DNA from: CAYNWT01 sp964450955
Lineage (GTDB): Bacteria; Planctomycetota; Planctomycetia; Planctomycetales; Planctomycetaceae
Reading direction: 5' to 3'
Assembly: GCA_964450955.1 (NCBI GenBank)
Contig: CAYVFI010000024.1
Location: 1-64,000, forward strand
DNA: 64,000 nt
Each line of letters begins with the position of its first letter. Positions within the stretch are counted from its first letter, which is position 1. Below, in pieces: positions 46,172 through 55,195 of this stretch. The notes below the pieces were generated by a model. That model did not search any database and was not told where the DNA came from. It saw nothing but the letters and a program-made list of their open reading frames with translations. The translations under genes were made by a program, and so were the position numbers.

Positions 46172-48202
46172 ATGACTACTCGCAATGACACCGTCTTTCA
46201 ATTGAGAGAACGTGTCCGGACTCTTGAGTCCCGGGTGGGCGAATATCGTGATCAGCAGGCTCTCCACGCCGCGCTCTATCGCATCTCAGAGACCGCCAGT
46301 GAAGCCAGGGAGATGAGTTCGTTCTATTCTGCGATCCATGAGATCGTGGGTGAACTGACGGAGGCCCGGAACCTCTTAGTTGCCGCTTTGGATGAGCGGG
46401 GTGAGCACGTCTCATTTCAATACTGGGGTGACGACGAAGATGATGAAGTTGAGAACGAGCATATCAACACTGCGTACCCGATTGACGACTTTCGTGAATC
46501 GCTTACCGGAATCATTTTCCGCACTGGTGAAATCGTACACTTCTGTAATTCAGAACTGCAGGAACTTAAGGCGTCAGGTCGAGTCCGTATCACTGGTCGT
46601 CTGGCATCCGACTGGCTTGGCGCGCCGCTGAAGCATGGGGATGAAGTGCTGGGAGCACTTGTTGTCCAAAGCTATGAGGAAGGGTTCCGATATTCGCAGC
46701 GGGATGAAGAACTACTTACGTATGTGGCTCGCCATATTTCGACCGTGCTGCAACGACGTCGAGACGAAGAATCATTAAGAAAAGCTCACGCAAGCCTGCG
46801 ACAGGCAAACGCCGAACTGCAGGCGCGTTCGGATGCGATTAATGCTGCTAACAGCGAACTGGCGACGATGCTGGATGATCGCCGTCGTATCCATCAGAAG
46901 CTCATTCACGACGCCCGGCATGATGGGCTGACTGGCTTGCCAAACCGTCAAATGCTCATGGAACGTCTGGAGTCCCAGCTCGATCAGGAAGACGGTGCGT
47001 TCGCGTTGATGTTTCTTGACCTCGACCGGTTCAAAGTCGTCAACGATAGCCTCGGCCATTTGGTTGGCGACCTGATGCTGAAGGAAGCGGGTCGACGATT
47101 ATGTGACTGTGTCGGTCCATACGACACTGTCGCTCGACTTGGCGGCGATGAATTTTGTGTGCTGATTGTCAACGAATCTTCAGCCGTGCATGTGATGCGA
47201 GTCGCAGGGCGGATTCTGGAAGCGATTGCCAAGCCATTCGTTTTGGAGTCACGCGAAATTATTTCCTCGACCAGCGTTGGCGTGACGCTGAGTTCCATTG
47301 GCTACGACTCACCCGCTGACGTACTAAGAGACGCGGACGCCGCGTTGTATGCAGCGAAGGAAAGTGGCCGAGCAAAGGCGCGATTGTTTAACCAGCAAAT
47401 GCACGAGCAGGCTATGGCGCGGCTGCAGCTTGAGCAGGATTTGTTGGCGGCGCTATCGTCGGGGCAGATTGTTCCGCACTTCCAACCCGTTGTGGACCTT
47501 CAGACGCACCAGGTTGTTTCGTTTGAGGCATTGGCAAGGTGGAAGCATCCCCAACTGGGTTTTGTGTCGCCGACTGAGTTCATTCGCATTGCGGAAGATG
47601 TACACGCAATCTGCGTGTTGGGCGAACGAATTTTGGAAGCGTCTTTGCGTGAGCTTGCGGAGTGGCGGACGTTGGTGTCAGAACCGGTTTGTCTTAGCGT
47701 GAACCTGTCATCGCAACAGCTCAACGATAGTTGCCTGCCGGCGATGGTAAAGAAACAGCTTGCTGCCGCCGACCTGCCTGGAGCCGCACTGCAGTTTGAG
47801 ATTAGTGAAAGTGATCTGTCGCAGTATGTGCCGATGGTTGAAACTAACCTCAGTGAATTGGCTGAGATGGGTGTCCGGTTCATTCTGGACGACTTTGGAA
47901 GTGGTATCGCTGCTTTGGGCGAACTGCACGAACAGCCGCTGGCCGGTATCAAGGTTGACCGATCAATCGTGAAAGAAGTCAACAGCAGCGAAGGCAGTCG
48001 TGCCATCGTGCGAACCATCAAGGCGCTCGGTGATGTCCTTGAGACGAGTGTGATTGCTGAAGGTATCGAAGACGAATGCCAGGTGGACACACTGCGGGAA
48101 CTTGGTATTCAGTTTGGGCAGGGCTATCTCATGAATGCCGCGATGCCTGGTGCTGAAGTGAAACGGTTGCTGCTGGGCGAGTCGGTCCAATCCCATGTGT
48201 AA
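46172..48202 (+). CDS. GAF-GGDEF-EAL cyclic-di-GMP protein (676 aa)
   Basis: A coiled-coil start and GAF domain (about 30-200) are followed by a second coiled coil (about 205-250), a GGDEF domain with intact GGDEF at 324-328 and an EAL domain from about 415. The EAL motif at 452-454, the ISES element, LDDFGSG, IKVDRS, AEGIED and the QGY segment are all intact. Both synthesis and hydrolysis of cyclic di-GMP are therefore possible. The inhibitory I-site (RxxD before GGDEF) reads GPYD, so product inhibition is probably lost. ATG 46172 is chosen; no membrane segment, so cytoplasmic. Monocistronic as far as visible. Confidence 0.92.
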   Translation: MTTRNDTVFQLRERVRTLESRVGEYRDQQALHAALYRISETASEAREMSSFYSAIHEIVGELTEARNLLVAALDERGEHVSFQYWGDDEDDEVENEHINTAYPIDDFRESLTGIIFRTGEIVHFCNSELQELKASGRVRITGRLASDWLGAPLKHGDEVLGALVVQSYEEGFRYSQRDEELLTYVARHISTVLQRRRDEESLRKAHASLRQANAELQARSDAINAANSELATMLDDRRRIHQKLIHDARHDGLTGLPNRQMLMERLESQLDQEDGAFALMFLDLDRFKVVNDSLGHLVGDLMLKEAGRRLCDCVGPYDTVARLGGDEFCVLIVNESSAVHVMRVAGRILEAIAKPFVLESREIISSTSVGVTLSSIGYDSPADVLRDADAALYAAKESGRAKARLFNQQMHEQAMARLQLEQDLLAALSSGQIVPHFQPVVDLQTHQVVSFEALARWKHPQLGFVSPTEFIRIAEDVHAICVLGERILEASLRELAEWRTLVSEPVCLSVNLSSQQLNDSCLPAMVKKQLAAADLPGAALQFEISESDLSQYVPMVETNLSELAEMGVRFILDDFGSGIAALGELHEQPLAGIKVDRSIVKEVNSSEGSRAIVRTIKALGDVLETSVIAEGIEDECQVDTLRELGIQFGQGYLMNAAMPGAEVKRLLLGESVQSHV

Positions 48203-48273
48203 CGCGGCGTCGGTTCGATGGCCGTTGCTGTTTCCGGGTCGCGCAACCCGATTAGTGAAAATGCAGCCCGGAG

Positions 48274-50445
48274 CTAACTCTGGTCGGGTTCTACGCTGAC
48301 CGGAACACATTTAAACGCTGGAGTTCGTGACAGATCGTCGACGTCTGTTGGGACAAGGACGTTCGCTTCGGGGTAGTACATCAACACGTTGCCTTCTTTG
48401 ATGTCGAATGGGCGGGCGAGGATGAATTGCATCTCACCGCTGCTGCTCTTGACTCGAACACGTTGATCCGACTTGATGCCAAGACGATCCATGTCGGCGG
48501 TGTTCATGAGAATGACATCGCGGCGTGTTTGGTTGCGGTAGATGTCTTCTTCGTCGTAGACGACCGTGTTGAACTGACCTTCCGAACGCACTGTCATAAG
48601 CCGCAACGAACCGTTTGTGTCCGGACCGGTGATGGGGATGGCGTGGAAGTTGGCTTTGCCGGATTCGGTTTGAAACCGAGCGTCTTTGGGCGATCGGCCG
48701 GTGACATGGAACTCTTTTTTCGTTTCGTCGATCTTCGCGATCGCTTCGTAGCCGGGGATCAGGTCGGCAATCAGTTTGCGAATGGCGGCGTGGCTTTCGA
48801 GTTCCTTCCAATCAATTGGACCGTCGGAACCAAAGATGCCGCGACCCATTGCGGCAAGAATCGAAACTTCGCTGCGAGGCCCTTCAACGCGTGGTTTGCC
48901 GCCGTCGCTTAGGCGGACAAAGCTAAACATGGATTCCTGTGTGGTTGGCTGGGGTTCTTCGTCGCGTGGCAGAACCGGCAGGACGATGGTTTCTTCCGCG
49001 CGGGCGTGAGCGTGTCCGGTGTTGAGCGTTGTGGACATGTAGACCAGCTGTTTCAGCTTCGCCATTGAATCCGCGGCAAACTTCAGGTCGGGGTTGCTGC
49101 CGTATAGGTTGCCGCCAAGGCACAACGCGAAGTCCATCTCGCCGCGTTCAGAAGCTTTCATGCAGGCCATCGTGTCGTAGCCGGGTGACGTGGGTGGTTT
49201 GACACCCAGGCGATCTTCGAACCGTTTGATGATGCCCGCTTTCAGTGCCGGGGTGACTCCAACGGAACCCATGCCCTGAACATTACTGTGCCCGCGAATG
49301 GGCATCACGCCAGCATTGGGCCGACCAATCATGCCACGTAGCAGAGCGATGTTGGCGATCATTTGGACCGTTTGCGTTCCGTGTGCGTGGTGAGTCACAC
49401 CCATGGCCCACGCGATGACCGCGTTCCTGGACGCGATGTATCTCAATGCAAGCTGCGTGATGTCTTTGCGGGTGACTCCGGACGCGGCTTCGATGTCATC
49501 CCAACTGACCGCTTCGACTTCCGCTTTGAAATCTTCAAACCCGTTCGTGTGGTTCGCAATGAAGTCCGTATCGTGTGCGTTTTGATCCAGCACAATGCGG
49601 GCGACACCGATCAGCAACGCCAGGTCGCCTCCGATGTTGGGTTGGATGTAGCTGCTGGCGATCTCAGAACCAAACAACAAACTGCGCACATCTGACGGAA
49701 CTTTGAACCGCACGAGTCCTGTTTCACGAACCGGGTTGATGACGACGACGTCGCCCCCGCGGCGACGAATCTGCATGAGCGATCGCATGAGGCGCGGATG
49801 GTTGGACGCGGGGTTCGCTCCGATGAGAATGTAGAGATCGGTGTTATCCAGATCGTCCAGCTGTACGGTCCCGGCGCCGCTGCCGATGCTACTGGCCAGG
49901 CCGACTCCGCTGGCCTGGTGGCAGTAGTACGAACAATTGTTGACGTAGTTGGTCCCCATCAATCGGGCCATCATCTGGACCAGGAACCCGGCTTCGTTGG
50001 ACGATCGACCGCTGACGTAGAAAAAGCTGCGTTCCGGTCCGCTGGCTTTCATGCGATCGACAATGCGGCCAATCGCGTCGTCCCATTCGATGGGCCGGTA
50101 GTGCGTGTCGCCGGCTGCAGCGACCAGCGGCTTGACCAGGCGACCACTGGCTTCGAGTTCCCTGGGAGACAAAGCCTGCAGCTGGTTGATTGAATATTTC
50201 GCGAAGAACTCGTCACTGATGGCTCCCTGCATATCGGAGGCCATCGCCTGAAATGACTTCTTGCAGACCTCGGGGAAGTAGCCGCCTTCGTTGACCATCC
50301 CGCCAAGCTGCCCACCCATTCCGACCGCGCAGGTCTTGCAAGCGTTCTTCGAACGCATTGCCTTCCACATGGCGCGAAAGCCGACCTTGCGAGCCAGCTT
50401 CAGGCTGTATCCGACCGCTCTCCATCCACCGCCGCTGTTTGCCAT
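48274..50445 (-). CDS. YdeP/FdhF-type molybdopterin oxidoreductase (formate-dehydrogenase-like)
   Basis: Molybdopterin-dependent oxidoreductase of the YdeP/FdhF group, without signal peptide (cytoplasmic). From ATG 50445 the start ANSGGGWRAVGYSLKLA matches the GGW opening of YdeP. An iron-sulfur motif begins CKTCAVGMG and continues to VCKKS (three Cys visible). The FdhF-like core has NNCSYYCHQASG, IGANPASNHPR, GMGVTHHAHGT-like residues (WAMGVTHHAHGTQ), GMIGRPNAGVMPIRGHSNVQG and TTLNTGHA, and a C-terminal dinucleotide domain (RSEGQFNTVVYDE). An ATG at 50523 is possible but adds an unconserved stretch. The electron acceptor is not encoded nearby. It is divergent from blaI. Confidence 0.87.
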   Translation of the reverse strand: MANSGGGWRAVGYSLKLARKVGFRAMWKAMRSKNACKTCAVGMGGQLGGMVNEGGYFPEVCKKSFQAMASDMQGAISDEFFAKYSINQLQALSPRELEASGRLVKPLVAAAGDTHYRPIEWDDAIGRIVDRMKASGPERSFFYVSGRSSNEAGFLVQMMARLMGTNYVNNCSYYCHQASGVGLASSIGSGAGTVQLDDLDNTDLYILIGANPASNHPRLMRSLMQIRRRGGDVVVINPVRETGLVRFKVPSDVRSLLFGSEIASSYIQPNIGGDLALLIGVARIVLDQNAHDTDFIANHTNGFEDFKAEVEAVSWDDIEAASGVTRKDITQLALRYIASRNAVIAWAMGVTHHAHGTQTVQMIANIALLRGMIGRPNAGVMPIRGHSNVQGMGSVGVTPALKAGIIKRFEDRLGVKPPTSPGYDTMACMKASERGEMDFALCLGGNLYGSNPDLKFAADSMAKLKQLVYMSTTLNTGHAHARAEETIVLPVLPRDEEPQPTTQESMFSFVRLSDGGKPRVEGPRSEVSILAAMGRGIFGSDGPIDWKELESHAAIRKLIADLIPGYEAIAKIDETKKEFHVTGRSPKDARFQTESGKANFHAIPITGPDTNGSLRLMTVRSEGQFNTVVYDEEDIYRNQTRRDVILMNTADMDRLGIKSDQRVRVKSSSGEMQFILARPFDIKEGNVLMYYPEANVLVPTDVDDLSRTPAFKCVPVSVEPDQS

Positions 50446-50570
50446 GAGGTTTGTCCGTGCTTCGATTCTTGATGGGTGGATGTTATGGGGAACCGGTACG
50501 AAGTTGGAGGGACGCGAGTTCATGGTCTGGCTGCGGAATCAACTAACGAACAGAAAATTCAGGATCGCGA

Positions 50571-50617
50571 TTGACGTTTATGACGCTTGTCGTATTATGT
50601 TACGACATTGGTAGTAA
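50571..50617 (+). promoter_or_regulatory. blaI promoter with overlapping BlaI-type operators
   Basis: TTGACG (50571-50576) and TATTAT (50593-50598) form a sigma70-like promoter with a 16-bp spacer. A perfect dyad GTCGTA-N6-TACGAC (50589-50606) overlaps the -10 box, and a second imperfect dyad TTACGACATTGGTAGTAA (50600-50617) covers the expected start site. The positions fit autorepression by the BlaI-type protein encoded 27 bp downstream. Confidence 0.75.
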
Positions 50618-50643
50618 ATGTTTGCGAAGTACACAGGTGCGAT

Positions 50644-51039
50644 ATGGTCGGCCGTCGGAAGAAACCAAAGCTCACGCCGGGTGAAATGGAGATCATGAGT
50701 CTGCTGTGGCAGCACGGTGGGCTAACGATTGCCGAGACGCACGAGAAGCTTGATCGCCCGATTGGATACACGACCGTGCAGACGCGGCTGAACCGTTTGG
50801 CGGACAAGAAGCTGGTTCGGAAGACCAGGCAGCGGCCAGCTCGGTACGAGCCAACGGTGACATCAGAAGATGTCGGAGCCAACCACCTGGACGATCTGCT
50901 GGAACGGGTCGCTGGCGGCAAAGTGGTTCCGCTGGTGGCTCATCTTGTAAACGACCGTCGCATTTCTGAGGCAGAACTATGTGAACTCAAACAGATCATC
51001 GACAACGCCGAACGACGTATGCAGGGAGAGGACGAATGA
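50644..51039 (+). CDS. blaI: BlaI/MecI-family transcriptional repressor
   Basis: BlaI/MecI proteins are dimeric winged-helix repressors that are cleaved or released after an M56 metalloprotease signals. Landmarks: LTPGEMEIMSLLW at the start, helix-turn-helix GYTTVQTRLNRLADKKLV, and the C-terminal dimer helix with the FL/LVxH pattern (VAHLVNDRRISEAELCELKQII). The ATG at 50644 gives 131 aa, family length; the longer frame from 50587 would cover the operator. The M56 gene starts inside the stop (ATGA overlap at 51036-51039), showing translational coupling. Confidence 0.93.
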   Translation: MVGRRKKPKLTPGEMEIMSLLWQHGGLTIAETHEKLDRPIGYTTVQTRLNRLADKKLVRKTRQRPARYEPTVTSEDVGANHLDDLLERVAGGKVVPLVAHLVNDRRISEAELCELKQIIDNAERRMQGEDE

Positions 51040-54011
51040 ACGACTTCCTGAACCTACTGTTACGCGCGTCTGTGGTTCTGGCCGTTTCGGCGTGTGTCGT
51101 TTGGTTGGCTTTGCGGGTGCTAAAGATTCGGTCAGCGATGGTGCATCAGGTCGCCTGGTCGTTGGTGTTGTTGCAGGGATTGATTCTGTTTCCTGTGGCG
51201 CTGGACTTGCCTGTGTTGCCGGCTGCCTCTGAATCGAATGTGGCGATTGGGCTTGCCAATGAACCTTCATCGAGTGTGTCTTTGGGGCCACCAGGCGTTG
51301 TGCGGCCGGACGACCATTCGCAATCGACTGCGGCCCCAACAGCTGGTTTGCGGTCAGACGAGGTCAACGAGTTTGGAGCGAACGACGAACGAGCCACCGG
51401 AGGTTCGTCTGCCAGCGTGGCAATTCGAACTGGTTCCATTGAGCAGCCGATAACCGTTGCTTTGAAGCCTGTCTCCGATCCGCCGCGTACCGAATTTTCG
51501 TGGAGCTTACTTGCGGGCGTTGTGTGGTGTGTTGGCATCACTTTGCTTACCACTCGGGCGGTTTGGTCGTACGTGCGGTTTCTTGCCGAAGTTCGCAACG
51601 CGACGGATGCTCCCGCGGTCTGGGATTCGCAGTGGCAGTCATTACTGGCTTTGCACACTGGTCAACAGGCGAAAATGTTGTGCCACGAAACTCTGGGGCC
51701 GATGCTGTGCCGCACGCCAGCCGGCAACGTTTTGCTTGTTCCGGAAGAACTCTGGGATGGGCTGTCGCTAAAGCAACGTGATGGGATTTTGCGACACGAA
51801 CTGGGGCACCTGCAACGACGAGACATATGGACCGGACTGTTGGCCAGGTTTGTGGCCGCGCTGCATTGGTTCAACCCGCTGGTTTGGTTGGCGGTTGGTC
51901 GATTGAATGAATCATTGGAGTGGGCGTGTGACGAACGGGCTGTCGATCAAACGCCGGAGCAGGCGCCAGCGTTCGCGAAGGCTTTGCTTGAAATGGTTCA
52001 GCCCGCCGGTGTGCCTGTGTTCGGAACGACTTCTGTGCAGGGGTCGCCGTTGGGTGTGCGCATTCGGCGGCTTTTGCGGCGCGGTGCTTCTGATTCTTTG
52101 GCCAAGCGTGTTTCTGTGTTCGCGTTGTTGTCGGGCTTGCTGGTTGCCGGAACGCTTCAGGTGAACCTCACACAGCGTGCGGGTGCCGCGAATGTTCCCA
52201 CGACAAACTTGCGGCAACAAGAACCAGGTGGATATCGCATCACGGAATTCGCGTCCCGCATTGTTGGTTCAACAGATCTGATCAAGAGCTTTACTGACGC
52301 AATTCACACGCCAGCAGGCCAGGCCGCGCTGCTGGAGCAGGTTGGGCCGTGGAACAAAGTGCCCGAAGGTGGGTTGAACGCGAACGCGGCCAGGTGGTTC
52401 CAGCAAAACTTCGTCAAACAAAACGGCAAGCACGTGTTCCGACCCGATCGCCAGCAGTACCGGCAGGAGCTGTTGGAGTCGGCTGCTCTATACCAACAGA
52501 ATGCGACTCGACTTGAAGCAGCCATGCAAGAGATCAGTGAAGGGATCGGGGATAAGCGTGATGAGGCGTTGTTGACGAGACGGTTTCTTGAGACGCCGAA
52601 TGCGTCCTACGCATTCTTGAATGGGCGGTTGAAGCGGATTCTGCAGCCTGATTGGCGGGTGGTTGCTGACATTCTGAATCAGTACTTCGTGCGGCAAAGT
52701 GACGGGGTCTATCACGTTCGGCAGGATCGCACAGCCGAAGCACGAGAGGTTCTGTCGCGACTCAAGCGCTGCATGAAAGCAAAGAAACTGCTGGCTGAGA
52801 CGTTGAAGGACTATGCCGGCGACATGGTGCTTCCCGAAGGTCGCCAAACAAACCATGAAGAAAACAAAGCTCTGTGGAACTCACTACGCTTGGCCAGACG
52901 GGGCTCATCGTTGTGGGAGCAGGGGCTTGGCGGGCAGGCGAAGCTGGCATTCGAAGACCCGCTGTTTGCAGCCTTTCGCTCGGTTGAGCGATTGTTTCAC
53001 AGCGAACAACCCGTGTTTGAGAATGCCGAAGACCTGTCCAGGCAACTGGACTACATGACCAAAGATACGGCCGCCGGGTTAGTGCTCAATAGAGACGCAA
53101 AACACCAGGTGTGGGAGTGGCTGGAACCGTTTGCGAAGCTAAAGCACTCGTACTCGCGAATACTGCCGGCTGTGCGCACTTTTGTGAGTCGAATGTCGAC
53201 GACATCACCGCTGGAGAAGGATCTAAAGGAAGCACTCAGTAGTCAGGTCGGGGCTGTCTGGATTGCATCTGCTTTGAACGCAGGGTTGGATCCGGATGCG
53301 TCTGACGCGTTAATTCGACTTGTGTGGCAGGAGATTTGTGAACCTACCGCACCGGTTCGTCAGGTGCTGGAGTCCGAAGCGAAGCCAATTCAAGGGGGTG
53401 ACACTTTACAAGTCACTCTCGACATCATCTCAAAGGCTCACGGCATTTCCATACATTCAGACAAGCTGGCTCTTGAGGACGCGGGTATCGAATCTCTGGA
53501 TAGCATTACGGTGAACAGCGAGTTGGGCCTGAATGAGATCTCCTTACGTAGTGCCCTGAAGATTATCCTCGAGCAACTTGATGGTGTTGACGAAACCCTC
53601 ACCTTTGTTGTCAGACAGGGCGGTTTGGTTATCACCACGCAGGACCAGGCAGACTTCGATGGTGAAGACATCCCGGACGGGGAATTCAAAGTCGAACAGA
53701 TCGAACAGATGTTTGCGGACGTTCGTCGTCTTCGGCGAGAAGCGAGGATGTTTTCTGCATTGGTCGCATCCGTCGATGATGAGGAGGTCAAGAAAGCCTT
53801 CGAAACACCGGCGGGAGTTCTGGCTGCGAAGGACCAGATTGCCAGCACGTTTTCGGCTGGAACGCGCGATGCATTCAGTCGCTGGATCGATACTCACTTC
53901 GTGGACACCGCTGATGGATGGGCTCCACGCGATTCAGCGGTCGCGATGATGCAAGGCGTCCTCGAATCAGCGAAGCAGATTGAAGAACAACAGAAGGACG
54001 ACGGCGCCTGA
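51036..54011 (+). CDS. BlaR1-like M56 metalloprotease with long C-terminal extension (991 aa)
   Basis: The N-terminal ~350 residues are an M56/BlaR1-type membrane protease: membrane helices at about 5-30 and 35-60, another near 160, the zinc motif HELGH at 254-258, a downstream Glu in LNESLEWACDERAVD and a last helix near 360-372. The usual penicillin-binding sensor is absent. Instead ~600 residues follow, containing three copies of a ~65-residue repeat (about 421-489, 515-580, 920-985; core TP..., then W/Y...FV...G...R), helical regions between them, and an STN/secretin-like segment near 785-880 (ISLRSALKIILEQL, LVITTQD). A new kind of signal is therefore likely sensed outside the membrane. 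Confidence 0.88.
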   Translation: MNDFLNLLLRASVVLAVSACVVWLALRVLKIRSAMVHQVAWSLVLLQGLILFPVALDLPVLPAASESNVAIGLANEPSSSVSLGPPGVVRPDDHSQSTAAPTAGLRSDEVNEFGANDERATGGSSASVAIRTGSIEQPITVALKPVSDPPRTEFSWSLLAGVVWCVGITLLTTRAVWSYVRFLAEVRNATDAPAVWDSQWQSLLALHTGQQAKMLCHETLGPMLCRTPAGNVLLVPEELWDGLSLKQRDGILRHELGHLQRRDIWTGLLARFVAALHWFNPLVWLAVGRLNESLEWACDERAVDQTPEQAPAFAKALLEMVQPAGVPVFGTTSVQGSPLGVRIRRLLRRGASDSLAKRVSVFALLSGLLVAGTLQVNLTQRAGAANVPTTNLRQQEPGGYRITEFASRIVGSTDLIKSFTDAIHTPAGQAALLEQVGPWNKVPEGGLNANAARWFQQNFVKQNGKHVFRPDRQQYRQELLESAALYQQNATRLEAAMQEISEGIGDKRDEALLTRRFLETPNASYAFLNGRLKRILQPDWRVVADILNQYFVRQSDGVYHVRQDRTAEAREVLSRLKRCMKAKKLLAETLKDYAGDMVLPEGRQTNHEENKALWNSLRLARRGSSLWEQGLGGQAKLAFEDPLFAAFRSVERLFHSEQPVFENAEDLSRQLDYMTKDTAAGLVLNRDAKHQVWEWLEPFAKLKHSYSRILPAVRTFVSRMSTTSPLEKDLKEALSSQVGAVWIASALNAGLDPDASDALIRLVWQEICEPTAPVRQVLESEAKPIQGGDTLQVTLDIISKAHGISIHSDKLALEDAGIESLDSITVNSELGLNEISLRSALKIILEQLDGVDETLTFVVRQGGLVITTQDQADFDGEDIPDGEFKVEQIEQMFADVRRLRREARMFSALVASVDDEEVKKAFETPAGVLAAKDQIASTFSAGTRDAFSRWIDTHFVDTADGWAPRDSAVAMMQGVLESAKQIEEQQKDDGA

Positions 54012-54074
54012 TCGTCTAAGCGGCTGGATCGTCAATTTTACTTATTTAAAACACAATACGAACGGTGACACGCT

Positions 54075-55127
54075 ATGAGTACGCTTGCAATGGCCCTGGC
54101 TTTGTTTGTTGCGACCGAAGCACCACAGGCTGGATGCTCAGTCGACCTGACTAAGCCGGGACAGATGTCCGACATTTTGTCCAACGCGTTGCTGTCGTTG
54201 GATAAGTACGATGAGGCCGAGGTCAAGAAGTTCCTGACGGGCTCTCAGGATCGCTATTCGTCGGGCAATGAACTGCTGACGTCAGCGGCAAAGAAGTTCA
54301 ATATTGAAGAAAAAGAACTCACTCGACTGGTTACTGAGTTCAAACATTGCAACTGCACGCATCCTGTCGCAGCGGGAACCAAATTGGGGTCGGCAAAGGT
54401 CGGAACAAGCGCGGCCAGTGTTGGTTCGATGCTGAATGCGAACCTGCCGGTCAGCAAATTTGCCGAAGACGTGACGCTGCATGTGGTGCTGCACGAGATG
54501 GCTCACGCGATCGTTCGGGAGTTTGACTTACCGGTTCTGGCCAACGAAGAAACGATGGCCGATGCGTTCGCGACGTTCTACCTCACGACCTACATGCCCG
54601 ACCGCGCGGCTGATGTGCTGGAGGCGCGAGTGAAGTCGTGGATGATTGAAGCGGGCGAGGTGCCGCGCCGAGAGTGGACGGTTCAGGGCGAACACAACAG
54701 CGATGCCAGACGCGCTTACCAGGTTGCTGCTGTGGCCGTTGCCGCTGATCCTGTGAAGTACAAGCGTGTGGCTGTCGCGGCGGGGATGAGCGATAACAAT
54801 ATAAGAAGCGCCAGCGACTACGGCACCGAGATTCACCGGTCATGGCGCCGCATACTTCGGCCGTTGATGATGCCTGAGGGAATGAAATCCACAGAAGCGA
54901 GGGTGATTTTTGATGACGGTTCGGAGACCGCGAAGCAGTTAAGCAGCCGCCCGTTTGCAAAGGAAATTGAAACAGCCTTGCGGAGCTTTGATTGGCATTC
55001 GACCGTGCGGATTGCGTTTGTAGAGGGCGATGGTGGAGCCGGCTGGAACCGATCGCGGCGGACAGTGACCGTCAACAGTGCATACATCAAACGGTTTATC
55101 AGGCAGGGCGTGCAAGCGAAGAAGTGA
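54075..55127 (+). CDS. DUF4344-type putative metallopeptidase (350 aa)
   Basis: After a short hydrophobic start with a Cys near residue 21 (possible lipoprotein or weak signal), the product has a zincin motif HEMAH at 140-144 followed by ANEETMADAFATFY, whose Glu is the likely third zinc ligand. This is the DUF4344 pattern. An acidic N-terminal third (residues ~25-75) and a C-terminal beta-rich third (VRIAFVEGDGGAGWNRSRRTVTVN) flank the motif. It is 63 bp downstream of the BlaR1-like gene and may belong to its regulon. The substrate is unknown. Confidence 0.82.
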   Translation: MSTLAMALALFVATEAPQAGCSVDLTKPGQMSDILSNALLSLDKYDEAEVKKFLTGSQDRYSSGNELLTSAAKKFNIEEKELTRLVTEFKHCNCTHPVAAGTKLGSAKVGTSAASVGSMLNANLPVSKFAEDVTLHVVLHEMAHAIVREFDLPVLANEETMADAFATFYLTTYMPDRAADVLEARVKSWMIEAGEVPRREWTVQGEHNSDARRAYQVAAVAVAADPVKYKRVAVAAGMSDNNIRSASDYGTEIHRSWRRILRPLMMPEGMKSTEARVIFDDGSETAKQLSSRPFAKEIETALRSFDWHSTVRIAFVEGDGGAGWNRSRRTVTVNSAYIKRFIRQGVQAKK

Positions 55128-55195
55128 GTTCGATTGGATGAAAAGTCGGGTGTTCTCGATTAGATTACTCCGCCCGGAGTATTTGAGAGCACCAT

